DNA of 64,000 bases, taken from assembly GCF_018603515.1 (NCBI RefSeq), contig NZ_JACATN010000001.1:248001-312000 (forward strand). The letters run 5' to 3'. Positions within the stretch are counted from its first letter, which is position 1; each line of letters starts with the position of its first letter. The stretch comes from Zobellia barbeyronii (GTDB taxonomy: Bacteria > Bacteroidota > Bacteroidia > Flavobacteriales > Flavobacteriaceae). A program made the translations under genes and the position numbers. Positions 35,768-44,088 of this stretch are shown one piece after another. The notes beneath the pieces were generated by a model. That model was not told where the DNA came from. It saw only the letters and a list, made by a program, of their open reading frames with translations, and made no database searches.

Positions 35768-36415
35768 ATGAATTCAGGAAATCCACATAAGAGATTATTA
35801 GACCATATTGTTTATACCGTTAGTGATTTAGACTCTGCAGTTATTGCTCTGGAGAAGAAATTAGGTGTTAAGGCTATTTTTGGAGGACACCATCCTACAC
35901 AAGGCACCAAAAATGCTTTAATAAACTTAGACAACGGAACGTATCTTGAACTTTTAGCCGCGGATGAGTCCAATAAAAATATAGCACCACCAAGATGGAT
36001 GGGCGTAGATATGCTTACGCATGATCAAATAACGCGTTGGGCATTAAAATCTAACGAGCTTCAAAAAGATGCCATCATAGTAAAACAATACCTCCCAGAA
36101 ATGGGAAATATTACAGGCGGAAGTCGTAATACGGCAAATGGAGCACTATTAAAATGGGAACTTATATTGCCCTTGCCCACACCAGAAATAGAGCTTGTTC
36201 CTTTTATGGTAGACTGGAGCCAGACAGAAACGCATCCACATGATGCTTTACCTAATATGGGTTGCAAATTGATTGAGCTGTATGGTACACACCCAAATCC
36301 CGACATAGTTTATAACACATTCAATAAATTGGGCGTGCAGCTAAGAATAGAACCTAACGAAAAAATTAGTCTAAAGGCTAGTATACAAAGCCCAAAAGGG
36401 GTTGTAGAAATTTAA
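35768..36415 (+). CDS. VOC superfamily (glyoxalase-like) protein
   Basis: A 215-aa protein with a Glyoxalase_3-like VOC domain. LDHIVYTVSDLDSAVIAL (11-28) and the GTKNALINLDNGTYLELLA block (near 48-66) form the first beta-alpha-beta-beta-beta unit, with His13 and Glu63 as expected metal ligands. The second half (about 115-210) is more diverged. VOC proteins include isomerases, dioxygenases and resistance proteins, so the reaction cannot be given. A TATCTTTA element 6 bases before the ATG would give a nearly leaderless mRNA if used. Confidence 0.78.
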   Translation: MNSGNPHKRLLDHIVYTVSDLDSAVIALEKKLGVKAIFGGHHPTQGTKNALINLDNGTYLELLAADESNKNIAPPRWMGVDMLTHDQITRWALKSNELQKDAIIVKQYLPEMGNITGGSRNTANGALLKWELILPLPTPEIELVPFMVDWSQTETHPHDALPNMGCKLIELYGTHPNPDIVYNTFNKLGVQLRIEPNEKISLKASIQSPKGVVEI

Positions 36416-36421
36416 ACACTT

Positions 36422-37237
36422 ATGAAAATCAGCTATTATCTTATCACCCTATTAGTACTCCTAGGATTATCTTCTTGCAAGTCAAAAGAAAAGGAGAAAA
36501 TAGTAGAAAAACCTATTCTTAAAATTACACAGTCTATTGATAAGACTACTCAAAGAGAAGAACCGGACGAAGCAGAAACTTTGGTTCAGCAGGCAATTAC
36601 CGCACATGGCGGAGATCGTTATAACAAGGCCCATTACGGCTTTACCTTTCGCGACAAAGATTATACTTTTCAAAACGATGGTAATACATATATCTACACC
36701 GCATCAATGAAAGAAAAAGGTAATGAAATCATAGACCTACTTGACAATGGTAAATTATTACGTAAAGTAAATGGCAAACCTGTCTCCCTTTCCCCAAAAG
36801 ATAACGTCAAGTACACCGAAGCCTTAAACTCTGTCATTTATTTTGCCACTTTACCGCATAAATTAAATGATAAGGCGGTAAACAAAACCTATATCGAGCA
36901 CACTACGATCAAAGGCGAAGATTACAAAGCCATAGAGGTGACTTTTGACCAAAAAGGTGGAGGCACCGATCATGATGATGTGTTTATGTATTGGATCAAC
37001 GCAAAATCTAAAACCATAGATTATTTAGCTTACAAATACGAAACAAACGATGGTGGCGTACGCTTAAGGAGTTCCTATAATCGTAGGACCGTAGATGGCA
37101 TAATATTTCAAGATTACATTAACTACAAAGCACCTATTGGTACTACGCTAACAGACCTACCTTCTTTATTAGAAAAAGAAAAACTGGAAGAGCTTTCTAA
37201 AATAGAAACAGAGAACGTTGTAAATTTGGATAAATAA
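36422..37237 (+). CDS. DUF6503 family lipoprotein
   Basis: A 271-aa lipoprotein (lipobox GLSSC, lipidated Cys19) with a Lys/Glu-rich linker (20-50). The body is beta-rich, starting with LVQQAITAHGGDRYNKAHYGF (in two parts near residues 56-76), the typical DUF6503 opening, where AHGG and the following FRDKDY are conserved. The fold resembles LolA/LolB-like or VioE-like lipid-binding proteins, an inference from the pattern alone. It lies 6 bases after the VOC gene and 10 bases before the deformylase gene, so the three are probably co-transcribed. Its function is unknown. Confidence 0.75.
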   Translation: MKISYYLITLLVLLGLSSCKSKEKEKIVEKPILKITQSIDKTTQREEPDEAETLVQQAITAHGGDRYNKAHYGFTFRDKDYTFQNDGNTYIYTASMKEKGNEIIDLLDNGKLLRKVNGKPVSLSPKDNVKYTEALNSVIYFATLPHKLNDKAVNKTYIEHTTIKGEDYKAIEVTFDQKGGGTDHDDVFMYWINAKSKTIDYLAYKYETNDGGVRLRSSYNRRTVDGIIFQDYINYKAPIGTTLTDLPSLLEKEKLEELSKIETENVVNLDK

Positions 37238-37247
37238 AACAGAAATT

Positions 37248-37778
37248 ATGGCTGTCCTTGAAGTTATAAAAATGGGTAATCCTTTATTAAGAAAGGTATC
37301 CGAAGCGGTTACACCGGACGAAATACTATCAGCCGATTTTCAACAATTTGTAGCCGACCTGATTGAAACCATGCGAGAAGAAAGTGGTGCAGGTATCGCT
37401 GCTATACAAGTGGGCGTGCTCAAAAGGGTATTTACCATGGAAATGAAAAAGAACGACCGCTATCCGGATAAAGGCTCTTTTGCACTCACAACGGTCATAA
37501 ACCCAGAAATAGAACCCTTAGGGTCCGAAGAAGTTGAAGGATGGGAAGGTTGCCTATCCATACCCGGAATACGAGGTAGGCTGAAACGCTACAAAAAGAT
37601 TAAACTAAGCGGGTTTGATATAAAAGGAGAAAAGTTCGAAAAGGTTTTGGATGATTTCTCGGCTATAGTTGCCCAACATGAACTAGACCACCTCAACGGG
37701 ATTTTGTTAATTGATCGTATGCCAAATATGGAAACCTTAACTTTTCAAGAAGAGTACGATACCTACTGGAAGGTCTAA
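37248..37778 (+). CDS. def: Peptide deformylase-like metallohydrolase
   Basis: Peptide deformylase removes the formyl group from the initiator methionine of new proteins. The 176-aa protein has all three motifs: GAGIAAIQVG near 45-54, EGCLS near 99-103 with the metal-binding Cys, and the QHELDH motif near 142-147 with two His ligands and the catalytic Glu. Length is normal. The placement after a lipoprotein gene is unusual for def, which often neighbours fmt or ruvX, so this may be a second copy in the genome; that cannot be seen here. Its end is 1 base from the convergent BamA-like gene. Confidence 0.9.
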   Translation: MAVLEVIKMGNPLLRKVSEAVTPDEILSADFQQFVADLIETMREESGAGIAAIQVGVLKRVFTMEMKKNDRYPDKGSFALTTVINPEIEPLGSEEVEGWEGCLSIPGIRGRLKRYKKIKLSGFDIKGEKFEKVLDDFSAIVAQHELDHLNGILLIDRMPNMETLTFQEEYDTYWKV

Positions 37779-39044
37779 TTAAAAGTACTGACCAATTCCA
37801 AAAACAAGTCCTCTAGAAGCATCTTTGGTAATACCGTAGCCATAGTCTATTCTAAAAATAGCATTAAAGATGCGTTTGTGCATAAACCTCAACCCTACTC
37901 CTGGGTAAATACGAATGTTCTGTTTATCTGAAAAATCACTAAAACCACCTCCTGGGTTACGCCAAGACCCACCGTCAATAAAAACATTGCTCTGTAATAC
38001 AAACCAGTTTTTCTCAATAAGGGTATGACGATATTCCGTATTAAAAACAATAGCCCCCGTACCTCTATCAATAGTATTACCTACGCCTCTTATGTTTAAG
38101 TTATTATCTACCGTAAAAGGTGCAAAAGGAGTATTTACATTACTTGCCAACCCCACCCGAAGACGGTTCGCCCAATTACCCTTATCACCAACGCGTTTAA
38201 AGTAAACAAAGTCATTAAAGCCAATTAAAAATTCCGGCAGATTCTCATTAGTACTGCCCACATATTGAAAATTAAGAGTGCTTCTGAAGCCGTCCAACAA
38301 ATAGAAATAGTACTTGATATTTTCATAATTGTAAATCAATTTAATGAGATGCTTGTCCACTTTCAAAGCCCTTGGCACAATGTCATTTGTAGCGCCAGAT
38401 ATGTATCTGTAATCTTCTGTAAAAAGACTCCCTCCAAATTCTATTCGGTTTTTGAAGTTGAATTCATGTAAACCCATAACCTCAAAACCACGATTGTTAT
38501 ATCTATAATCTGCCGTTGTACCATCAAAAAAAACAGGTTCTTGGGTCGTAAAATCATTATAGCTAAAAGATAAACCTGTAGTTCTACTGAATAGATGAGG
38601 AGCTCTCACGGCCACTCCGAACGAATTGAAGACATCATATTGATAGAAACCTCCGATATTTATATCCCTACCTAAAAAATTAAATTCTTGCAAACCTACC
38701 CTAAAGGCAAAAGCATCGTTTGAAGATGAAAAAAGATTGGCAAAAGGAATTAAAGTGAAGTTCTCCTCTACGTTGTAGAATACGTTATGCTCGTTAGCAT
38801 CTGAGGAAAAAACTTGATAATAGGCATGTGATACTGACGGAAGCCTTTGTAAACGGGCAATATCCTGTTCCAAAAGAACGGAATCTAGCACCATACCCGG
38901 TTTTAAGGTGATTAGCTTTTTTAAGAAAGAAGTTTTTGTACGTTTAGCTCCTTGAATTTCTACATTTAGCACCGTCCCTTCTTGTGCTTGAGAGAACACT
39001 CCATTTAATATTAAAATAAAAAAAAGAAGTATTCTTCTAACCAT
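37779..39044 (-). CDS. BamA/TamA-family outer-membrane protein with a single POTRA
   Basis: A 421-aa Omp85-type protein, much shorter than BamA (about 800 aa with five POTRA domains). It has a signal peptide (1-20, ending FSQAQ), one POTRA-like domain (about 24-95, VLNVEIQGAKRTKTSFLKKL and LPSVSHAYYQV) and a barrel (about 105-421). The last residue is Phe in GIGQYF, the outer-membrane insertion signature. FNTEYRHTLI fits the conserved strand region before the end. It probably exports or assembles a partner protein or acts in surface processes; the main BamA lies elsewhere. It overlaps no gene, but is adjacent to the deformylase. Confidence 0.8.
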   Translation of the reverse strand: MVRRILLFFILILNGVFSQAQEGTVLNVEIQGAKRTKTSFLKKLITLKPGMVLDSVLLEQDIARLQRLPSVSHAYYQVFSSDANEHNVFYNVEENFTLIPFANLFSSSNDAFAFRVGLQEFNFLGRDINIGGFYQYDVFNSFGVAVRAPHLFSRTTGLSFSYNDFTTQEPVFFDGTTADYRYNNRGFEVMGLHEFNFKNRIEFGGSLFTEDYRYISGATNDIVPRALKVDKHLIKLIYNYENIKYYFYLLDGFRSTLNFQYVGSTNENLPEFLIGFNDFVYFKRVGDKGNWANRLRVGLASNVNTPFAPFTVDNNLNIRGVGNTIDRGTGAIVFNTEYRHTLIEKNWFVLQSNVFIDGGSWRNPGGGFSDFSDKQNIRIYPGVGLRFMHKRIFNAIFRIDYGYGITKDASRGLVFGIGQYF

Positions 39045-39082
39045 ACTTTAAGCTAAGGAACTGTAGATATAATGTATACTCA

Positions 39083-39802
39083 TTAAAATTCTATTTCAGA
39101 AAAAAGATTCACCCAGTTATCTTCACTAACCCCCATTAAAGTGAAATTATGCTTTTCTTCTATTTTTAATGCAAGAGGGTTCCCTTTTGTAATATTCAGG
39201 ACCACGTTTTTAAGGTCGTAATATTGGAAACTATTCTCGTAGGTATACGATCCAGAAATCAGGTTATCTGCAGCATCAGATACCACTTGAAAATAGATTT
39301 TAGTATCTGTATATTCTCCATCCTCCCAAGAGAACAATGGCATACCGGTTTGCAGTGAATCAACCTTAACATTATCTGAGGCATACTCCGTAGGCTTGGT
39401 AAAATGCTTTAACCTAATTGGGTTTGAAAGATGTGTTTTCCCTGCTTCTTCAAAACTAACAATGACCCATTTTTCTTTGGAAACTGCTACTTCAAATTTC
39501 CTTAGATATCCATTAAAGACCTCAAAAGACGCAATATCTAAACGATAATATTGATTGTAATCATTCTTAGATACATCAAGATCTTTGGTTTCATAATACC
39601 TAATATTAGACACTCCGTCTCTGGGATAGAAAAACACACTTACCAAATCATCGTTTTCGTTACTGGCCGCACAGGCAATAACATTATCTACTACAGACGT
39701 CTTGTCCATTAAAGCATCCTTCAGGGTAACATCTTGGTTTTCTAAATCGGATGAGCAGCTCACCGTTATAAGCAATAGAATAAAAAAAATGACTGAACGC
39801 AT
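39083..39802 (-). CDS. Lipoprotein of unknown function
   Basis: A 239-aa protein with a lipoprotein signal (lipobox TVSC near residues 13-16). The mature part is predicted to be beta-rich, with aromatic-rich segments (SNIRYYETKDL, NQYYRLDIASF, KIYFQVVSD), and has no recognised domain. It lies 1 base after the GH113-like gene on the same strand (39802 versus 39804), so it is probably its operon partner. A carbohydrate-binding or surface role is possible but not shown. Confidence 0.55.
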   Translation of the reverse strand: MRSVIFFILLLITVSCSSDLENQDVTLKDALMDKTSVVDNVIACAASNENDDLVSVFFYPRDGVSNIRYYETKDLDVSKNDYNQYYRLDIASFEVFNGYLRKFEVAVSKEKWVIVSFEEAGKTHLSNPIRLKHFTKPTEYASDNVKVDSLQTGMPLFSWEDGEYTDTKIYFQVVSDAADNLISGSYTYENSFQYYDLKNVVLNITKGNPLALKIEEKHNFTLMGVSEDNWVNLFSEIEF

Positions 39803-39803
39803 A

Positions 39804-40805
39804 TCAATGATTTTTATAGACTTCTTTTATTATTTCTTGGGCCGGTTTGTTTTGTGGCGTAAACCTATTGTCTGCTTCTCCACCAGATTTCTTATAATCT
39901 ATGAACCACTTCCACACATAACCGCCGGCAAACCAATCTTCATCCCAAAACTCTGCGAAGATGGCTTTTTTAGCATTTACCTGAGCAACTAGATTTACCT
40001 GATCTTCATTTCTATCTACCAACCAAGGCTTATGAGCCGTATAATCCATACTTCTATAACCAAATTCCGTAAACATAACAGAACGACCTGTTTTTTCTGA
40101 AAGAGCGGCAATATCTCCTTTCCACCGTTGCCAACCTTCTCGTAGTTGTTCTACCGAAGGTGTCTTTTCTTCCGACAGCGGAAAATACGCATCAATTCCT
40201 ATATAATCCAAATCTTCCCAAAAAGGAACACGAGAATACTCATCCCAATTGGCCGCATAGGTAAGTTTTCCATCATAAATAGTTCTGATTTCAGCAATTA
40301 TCCCGTGCCAATATTCCGGCCTATTAATTACAAATTTCTCTAGCTCGGTACCAATACAAAATATTTCGGATTGGGTCTCTTGGGCCATTTTAGCATTAGC
40401 CAAAATAAATTTGGAGTAGGAAGCCTCAAGTTTTTTCCAATCCTCTTCGGAGTTCATGTGCAAAGTACCGGTAAATTCTCCCCGCCAAATCCAAATTTGC
40501 GGCTTTACCATGGTCCTGATATTATTTTTATGAAGCAGGCCAATGTATTGCATTGCACCCTTATTGGTTTCCCCAAACCATTGGCGTTCCGTATTGAAAA
40601 CAATTTCAGGAGAAGCTACATCGCGAATAAAGGCAAAAGGCATTACTGCCGCGTGGTTTGCATTGACTTCTTTTACGCCATCTATATGTTCTTGAAGCAC
40701 CTCATTTCTTGAGGCTACAAAGCTTACACCATTAATTTTTTTCTTATCCTGACTTGAACAGGAAAACTGAAGTAGACACAAAAAAAGGAGTCCTAATCTA
40801 CGCAT
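39804..40805 (-). CDS. GH113-like glycoside hydrolase lipoprotein
   Basis: A 333-aa surface or periplasmic lipoprotein (lipobox QFSC, Cys16) with a TIM-barrel of the type seen in GH113 beta-mannanases and related enzymes. Conserved elements are MVKPQIWIWRGEFTG near 98-112, the acid/base Glu in IGTELEKF near 152, DYIGIDAYFPL near 208 and the nucleophile Glu in FTEFGYRS near 243. The pair of Glu residues and their spacing match clan A retaining enzymes. The likely substrate is a beta-mannoside or a related glycan, but this is by family. It precedes the unknown lipoprotein gene with a 1-base gap. Confidence 0.8.
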   Translation of the reverse strand: MRRLGLLFLCLLQFSCSSQDKKKINGVSFVASRNEVLQEHIDGVKEVNANHAAVMPFAFIRDVASPEIVFNTERQWFGETNKGAMQYIGLLHKNNIRTMVKPQIWIWRGEFTGTLHMNSEEDWKKLEASYSKFILANAKMAQETQSEIFCIGTELEKFVINRPEYWHGIIAEIRTIYDGKLTYAANWDEYSRVPFWEDLDYIGIDAYFPLSEEKTPSVEQLREGWQRWKGDIAALSEKTGRSVMFTEFGYRSMDYTAHKPWLVDRNEDQVNLVAQVNAKKAIFAEFWDEDWFAGGYVWKWFIDYKKSGGEADNRFTPQNKPAQEIIKEVYKNH

Positions 40806-40850
40806 GCATCGTTATTAAGACCCCTAAAATACAGTATTTATGATTACCCC

Positions 40851-41741
40851 TTAAAAAATTGCCCTTAAACCCAAATTAAAGGTTTGTCCAAGACCGGTAT
40901 TACTTCCTCTTACGAAATTAGTATATAATGCCTCTAGGTTCAAAGCATTGGTTAACTGGTATTTTGCACCACCACCTACCGCAGTAAAGTTCTGAGCAAA
41001 ATCATTACCCAAATCTAAACGTTGAGAATGTTGAGCCAAAGCTAAAATGGTAAATTTAGAACTAGGGAAATAACTTAAAAACACACCTGGCGTTAAGTTC
41101 AAACTGTTATTAGCAAAGCTTTCTTCTTTATCGCCAAAACTTAACTCAGAATTCAACTCACTAAACAACTGCCATTTATTTCCTGGAAATGTGTAATCAT
41201 AGAAAAATCGGTTTTGCCAGATGTATCCTTTTTGGTCCAAGAACACACCATTCTCAGTTTCATTATCTACCAATGGGATAAAGAAAGAACTCTGAATAGA
41301 AAAATTACTGATAGACCTAAACGGCACGAACTTTACGGATGGTGCTATAGAAGTTAAACCTGAACGTGCAGTACTACCTTCTCCATCAAACTTAAACACA
41401 TCTAAGGCATCTCTGTCTCCTATTACATTTGACCGGAATTCAAAAATAGCTCCTACATTCCACCTTTTATCTTCACCAACACCAGTATAAGCTTCTAAAG
41501 TAGAAGTAAAGAATGTCTGCCTAGGCTCCTTACCATCGCTAAACGTACTTTCAGTTTGTGTATACAGGTTATTAAACCATTTTATATCTATTTGCCCTTT
41601 TCCAATTAACTTAGAAGGTGTGTATTGTTGAATATTACTCTGAGTTGTATTGTCTTGATCATCCGCATCTTCTTGTGCAAACACTATAGTACTGGCCAAA
41701 AGAAGACCCGAAAGAAATAAATTTCTTTTTATTGATTTCAT
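40851..41741 (-). CDS. Outer-membrane beta-barrel protein of unknown function
   Basis: A 296-aa protein with a signal peptide (1-22, ending VFAQ), an acidic/Asn-Gln linker (EDADDQDNTTQSN) and a barrel of about 250 residues with alternating aromatic strands. It ends in Phe (GLRAIF), the usual outer-membrane insertion signal. No family assignment is possible by eye; it resembles transporter-like or OmpW-size barrels. It is 30 bases upstream of the second DUF547 gene end on the same strand, so these two may form one transcript. Confidence 0.7.
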   Translation of the reverse strand: MKSIKRNLFLSGLLLASTIVFAQEDADDQDNTTQSNIQQYTPSKLIGKGQIDIKWFNNLYTQTESTFSDGKEPRQTFFTSTLEAYTGVGEDKRWNVGAIFEFRSNVIGDRDALDVFKFDGEGSTARSGLTSIAPSVKFVPFRSISNFSIQSSFFIPLVDNETENGVFLDQKGYIWQNRFFYDYTFPGNKWQLFSELNSELSFGDKEESFANNSLNLTPGVFLSYFPSSKFTILALAQHSQRLDLGNDFAQNFTAVGGGAKYQLTNALNLEALYTNFVRGSNTGLGQTFNLGLRAIF

Positions 41742-41771
41742 AAGTTTTAGTTTAAAAGTTAGGGCTGGTTA

Positions 41772-42491
41772 CTATTTTATTTCGTTCAAGGTCCAGTCAT
41801 ATGGATAATAAGAAACCTTAGCCCCTTCAGGAAGTTGTTCTGTTTTGTACTTATTTATAAAGCCCACCAAGCTTTGTCCGTTTTGAGTAAAATCGCCTTT
41901 ATACCACTCAAAAATCTGTGAGATTTTTATCTTATTCTTATTCAATTGAATAAACTGAGGGTTATTTAAAGCCAACTTAGTCTGCTTTTCTAATTGAGCA
42001 TCCAGAGTTTCGGGCTTATATGCTTTGCTTATTATAGGAGGACAGCCTAATCCACCGCACACTAACACAAAGTGAAAACGTGCTTCCGATGGAAATTTGG
42101 CCCGTAATAATTTGTTTTCAATATCATTAAGAGTCGTGTTCTTTCCTCCTATTTCATATTTTTCTTTGTCAAAAAAACCACCAACATCTAATGGAGATTT
42201 TAGAGGATAGTTTTCTACTACTCCTTTAATTACAAGAAGGTTGTAACTATTAATCCAGAATGCTTGGTACTCGTTTGCGTTGGATTCCGTTACATTTATT
42301 TTTTTTGCAGCTTCAAGTAGGTTGTCTAAATCTGCTACATTTCCTTTAACTGCGGAATAATTAACACGACCATCTGTTACCTTGGTCTTAAAGAAGGCGT
42401 CTGCCTTTGTAAAAAAATCAGCTGTATCTTGTCCAAAAGTTACTGATATAGTGGTTATTGAAAGAAAAATAACCAAGATTGAAAGTTTCAT
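41772..42491 (-). CDS. DUF547 domain protein, exported (paralogue)
   Basis: A 239-aa exported protein (signal peptide 1-20, ending TFGQ) with a DUF547 domain. The blocks EYQAFWINSYNLLVIKGVV, ENYPLKSP and ARFHFVLVCGGLGCPPI match the family, and WYKGDF then PYDWTLNE ends it, the same ending as the copy at 30083 (YDWSLNE). The cysteine pair (CGGLGC here, CASFSC there) is kept, which suggests a metal- or redox-linked site. Function remains unknown. The two copies share the layout but sit in different neighbourhoods. This one is next to an outer-membrane barrel gene. Confidence 0.83.
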   Translation of the reverse strand: MKLSILVIFLSITTISVTFGQDTADFFTKADAFFKTKVTDGRVNYSAVKGNVADLDNLLEAAKKINVTESNANEYQAFWINSYNLLVIKGVVENYPLKSPLDVGGFFDKEKYEIGGKNTTLNDIENKLLRAKFPSEARFHFVLVCGGLGCPPIISKAYKPETLDAQLEKQTKLALNNPQFIQLNKNKIKISQIFEWYKGDFTQNGQSLVGFINKYKTEQLPEGAKVSYYPYDWTLNEIK

Positions 42492-42728
42492 AATTTGATA
42501 GTTTTGTTGTTATCCTTGCCATTTCTGTCGAGACGATTTTAACATCCATACAAAAAAAGAGATTTATTTATCGATTATTTAAAATTTTCACAATCAAGGC
42601 CTTACAAGTTCGTTATCTCATCCAAAACCTTACATAAAACGCAAACATTTAAAATCGTTCTAAATTAAAAGAGCTCGTTAAGTTATTACCTTTAAGAACG
42701 ACAGAACCCGCAACAACCCAATTAATTT

Positions 42729-44075
42729 ATGGAGCATATCGTCATTATTGGTAACGGAATTTCAGGTGTAACTGCTGCAAGGCATATCCGAAAGCTATCC
42801 GATAAAAAAATAACCATTGTATCGGCAGAAACAGATTACTTCTTTTCTCGCACAGCCTTAATGTATGTCTACATGGGCCACATGAAATTTGAACACACAC
42901 AACCTTATGAGAATTGGTTTTGGAAAAAAAACCGAATAGAACTGCTCAAAGGCTTCGTCACTGCTGTTGACCATGAAAAGAAAACGCTTATATTGGCAGA
43001 GGGGAAAGAACTAGCCTATGACAAGTTAATAATTGCGACAGGTTCAAAACCAAACAAGTTTGGCTGGCCAGGACAAGACCTCAAAGGTGTTCAAGGCCTA
43101 TATTCAAAACAAGACTTAGATAAAATAGAGGCCAATGCCCCCAATAAAGAAGCCTGTAACCGTGCAGTTATAGTTGGCGGTGGACTTATTGGTATAGAGC
43201 TGGCAGAGATGCTACGATCTCGTAAAATTCCTGTAACCTTCTTGGTTCGTGAAAACAGCTTTTGGAACGGCGTTCTTCCTTCTGGAGAGTCCGAAATGAT
43301 TAACGAACATATTCTAGAACACCACATTGACTTAAAACTGGAAACAAATCTAGTTGAAATCATTGCAGATGAGAATGGCAGAGCTAAAGCTATTACAACA
43401 GACAAGGGTGAAACTATAGAATGTAATGTGGTAGGCCTAACGGCTGGTGTAACCCCGAACATAGATTTTCTTAAAGATTCTGGTATTGAATTAGGGAGAG
43501 GTGTAAAAGTCAACCGATTTCTAGAAACCAATATAAAAGATATTTATGCCATAGGAGATTGTGCCGAACAGCACGAAGCCATTGGTAACAGAAGACCTAT
43601 TGAAGCCGTCTGGTATACCGGGCGAATGATGGGCGAAGCATTGGCGCAGACTATTTGCGGCAAACCTAGACAGTATAGCCCTGGGCATTGGTTTAATTCT
43701 GCTAAATTTTTGGACATTGAATACCAAACCTATGGTTGGGTTTTTAGTGAAAGATCAAAACAAGAACACGAAAGTCATTTTCATTGGCGTCATGCTTCCG
43801 AAAAAATCTGTATTACGGCATCCTACCATAAGGATTCCAAGAAATTCTTAGGGATCAACACCTTTGGTATTCGTATGCGTCATGAGATATTTGACCGTTG
43901 GCTCACCGAGGAACGAGATATTGACCATGTAATGCAGTATTTAAAAGATGCCAATTTTGACCCTGAATTCTATTCGCATTACGAAGAGGAAATCATATCA
44001 AAATACAACTCGGTAATGCAAACCAACTTATCCGTACAGAAAAAAAGTTGGAAACGAATTTTTAGCAAAGCTTAA
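42729..44075 (+). CDS. NAD(P)/FAD-dependent oxidoreductase
   Basis: A 448-aa flavoprotein of the pyridine nucleotide-disulfide oxidoreductase class, close to rubredoxin/ferredoxin reductases and NirB N-terminal parts. The FAD motif GNGISGVTAARH is at 7-18, the NAD(P) motif VIVGGGLIGIELAEML near 147-162, and the second FAD motif IYAIGDCAE near 271-279. There is no CxxC redox pair near the FAD motif, so it should pass electrons to a partner protein. The next gene, 13 bases on, encodes a membrane iron-sulfur protein, which is the natural partner. Substrate unknown. Confidence 0.85.
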   Translation: MEHIVIIGNGISGVTAARHIRKLSDKKITIVSAETDYFFSRTALMYVYMGHMKFEHTQPYENWFWKKNRIELLKGFVTAVDHEKKTLILAEGKELAYDKLIIATGSKPNKFGWPGQDLKGVQGLYSKQDLDKIEANAPNKEACNRAVIVGGGLIGIELAEMLRSRKIPVTFLVRENSFWNGVLPSGESEMINEHILEHHIDLKLETNLVEIIADENGRAKAITTDKGETIECNVVGLTAGVTPNIDFLKDSGIELGRGVKVNRFLETNIKDIYAIGDCAEQHEAIGNRRPIEAVWYTGRMMGEALAQTICGKPRQYSPGHWFNSAKFLDIEYQTYGWVFSERSKQEHESHFHWRHASEKICITASYHKDSKKFLGINTFGIRMRHEIFDRWLTEERDIDHVMQYLKDANFDPEFYSHYEEEIISKYNSVMQTNLSVQKKSWKRIFSKA

Positions 44076-44088
44076 CCAGAAATAAAAA

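Noticed and set aside
43091-43531. 146-aa minus-strand ORF opposite the FAD oxidoreductase
   Set aside because: It is a shadow of a conserved flavoprotein gene and shows no motif or signal of its own.
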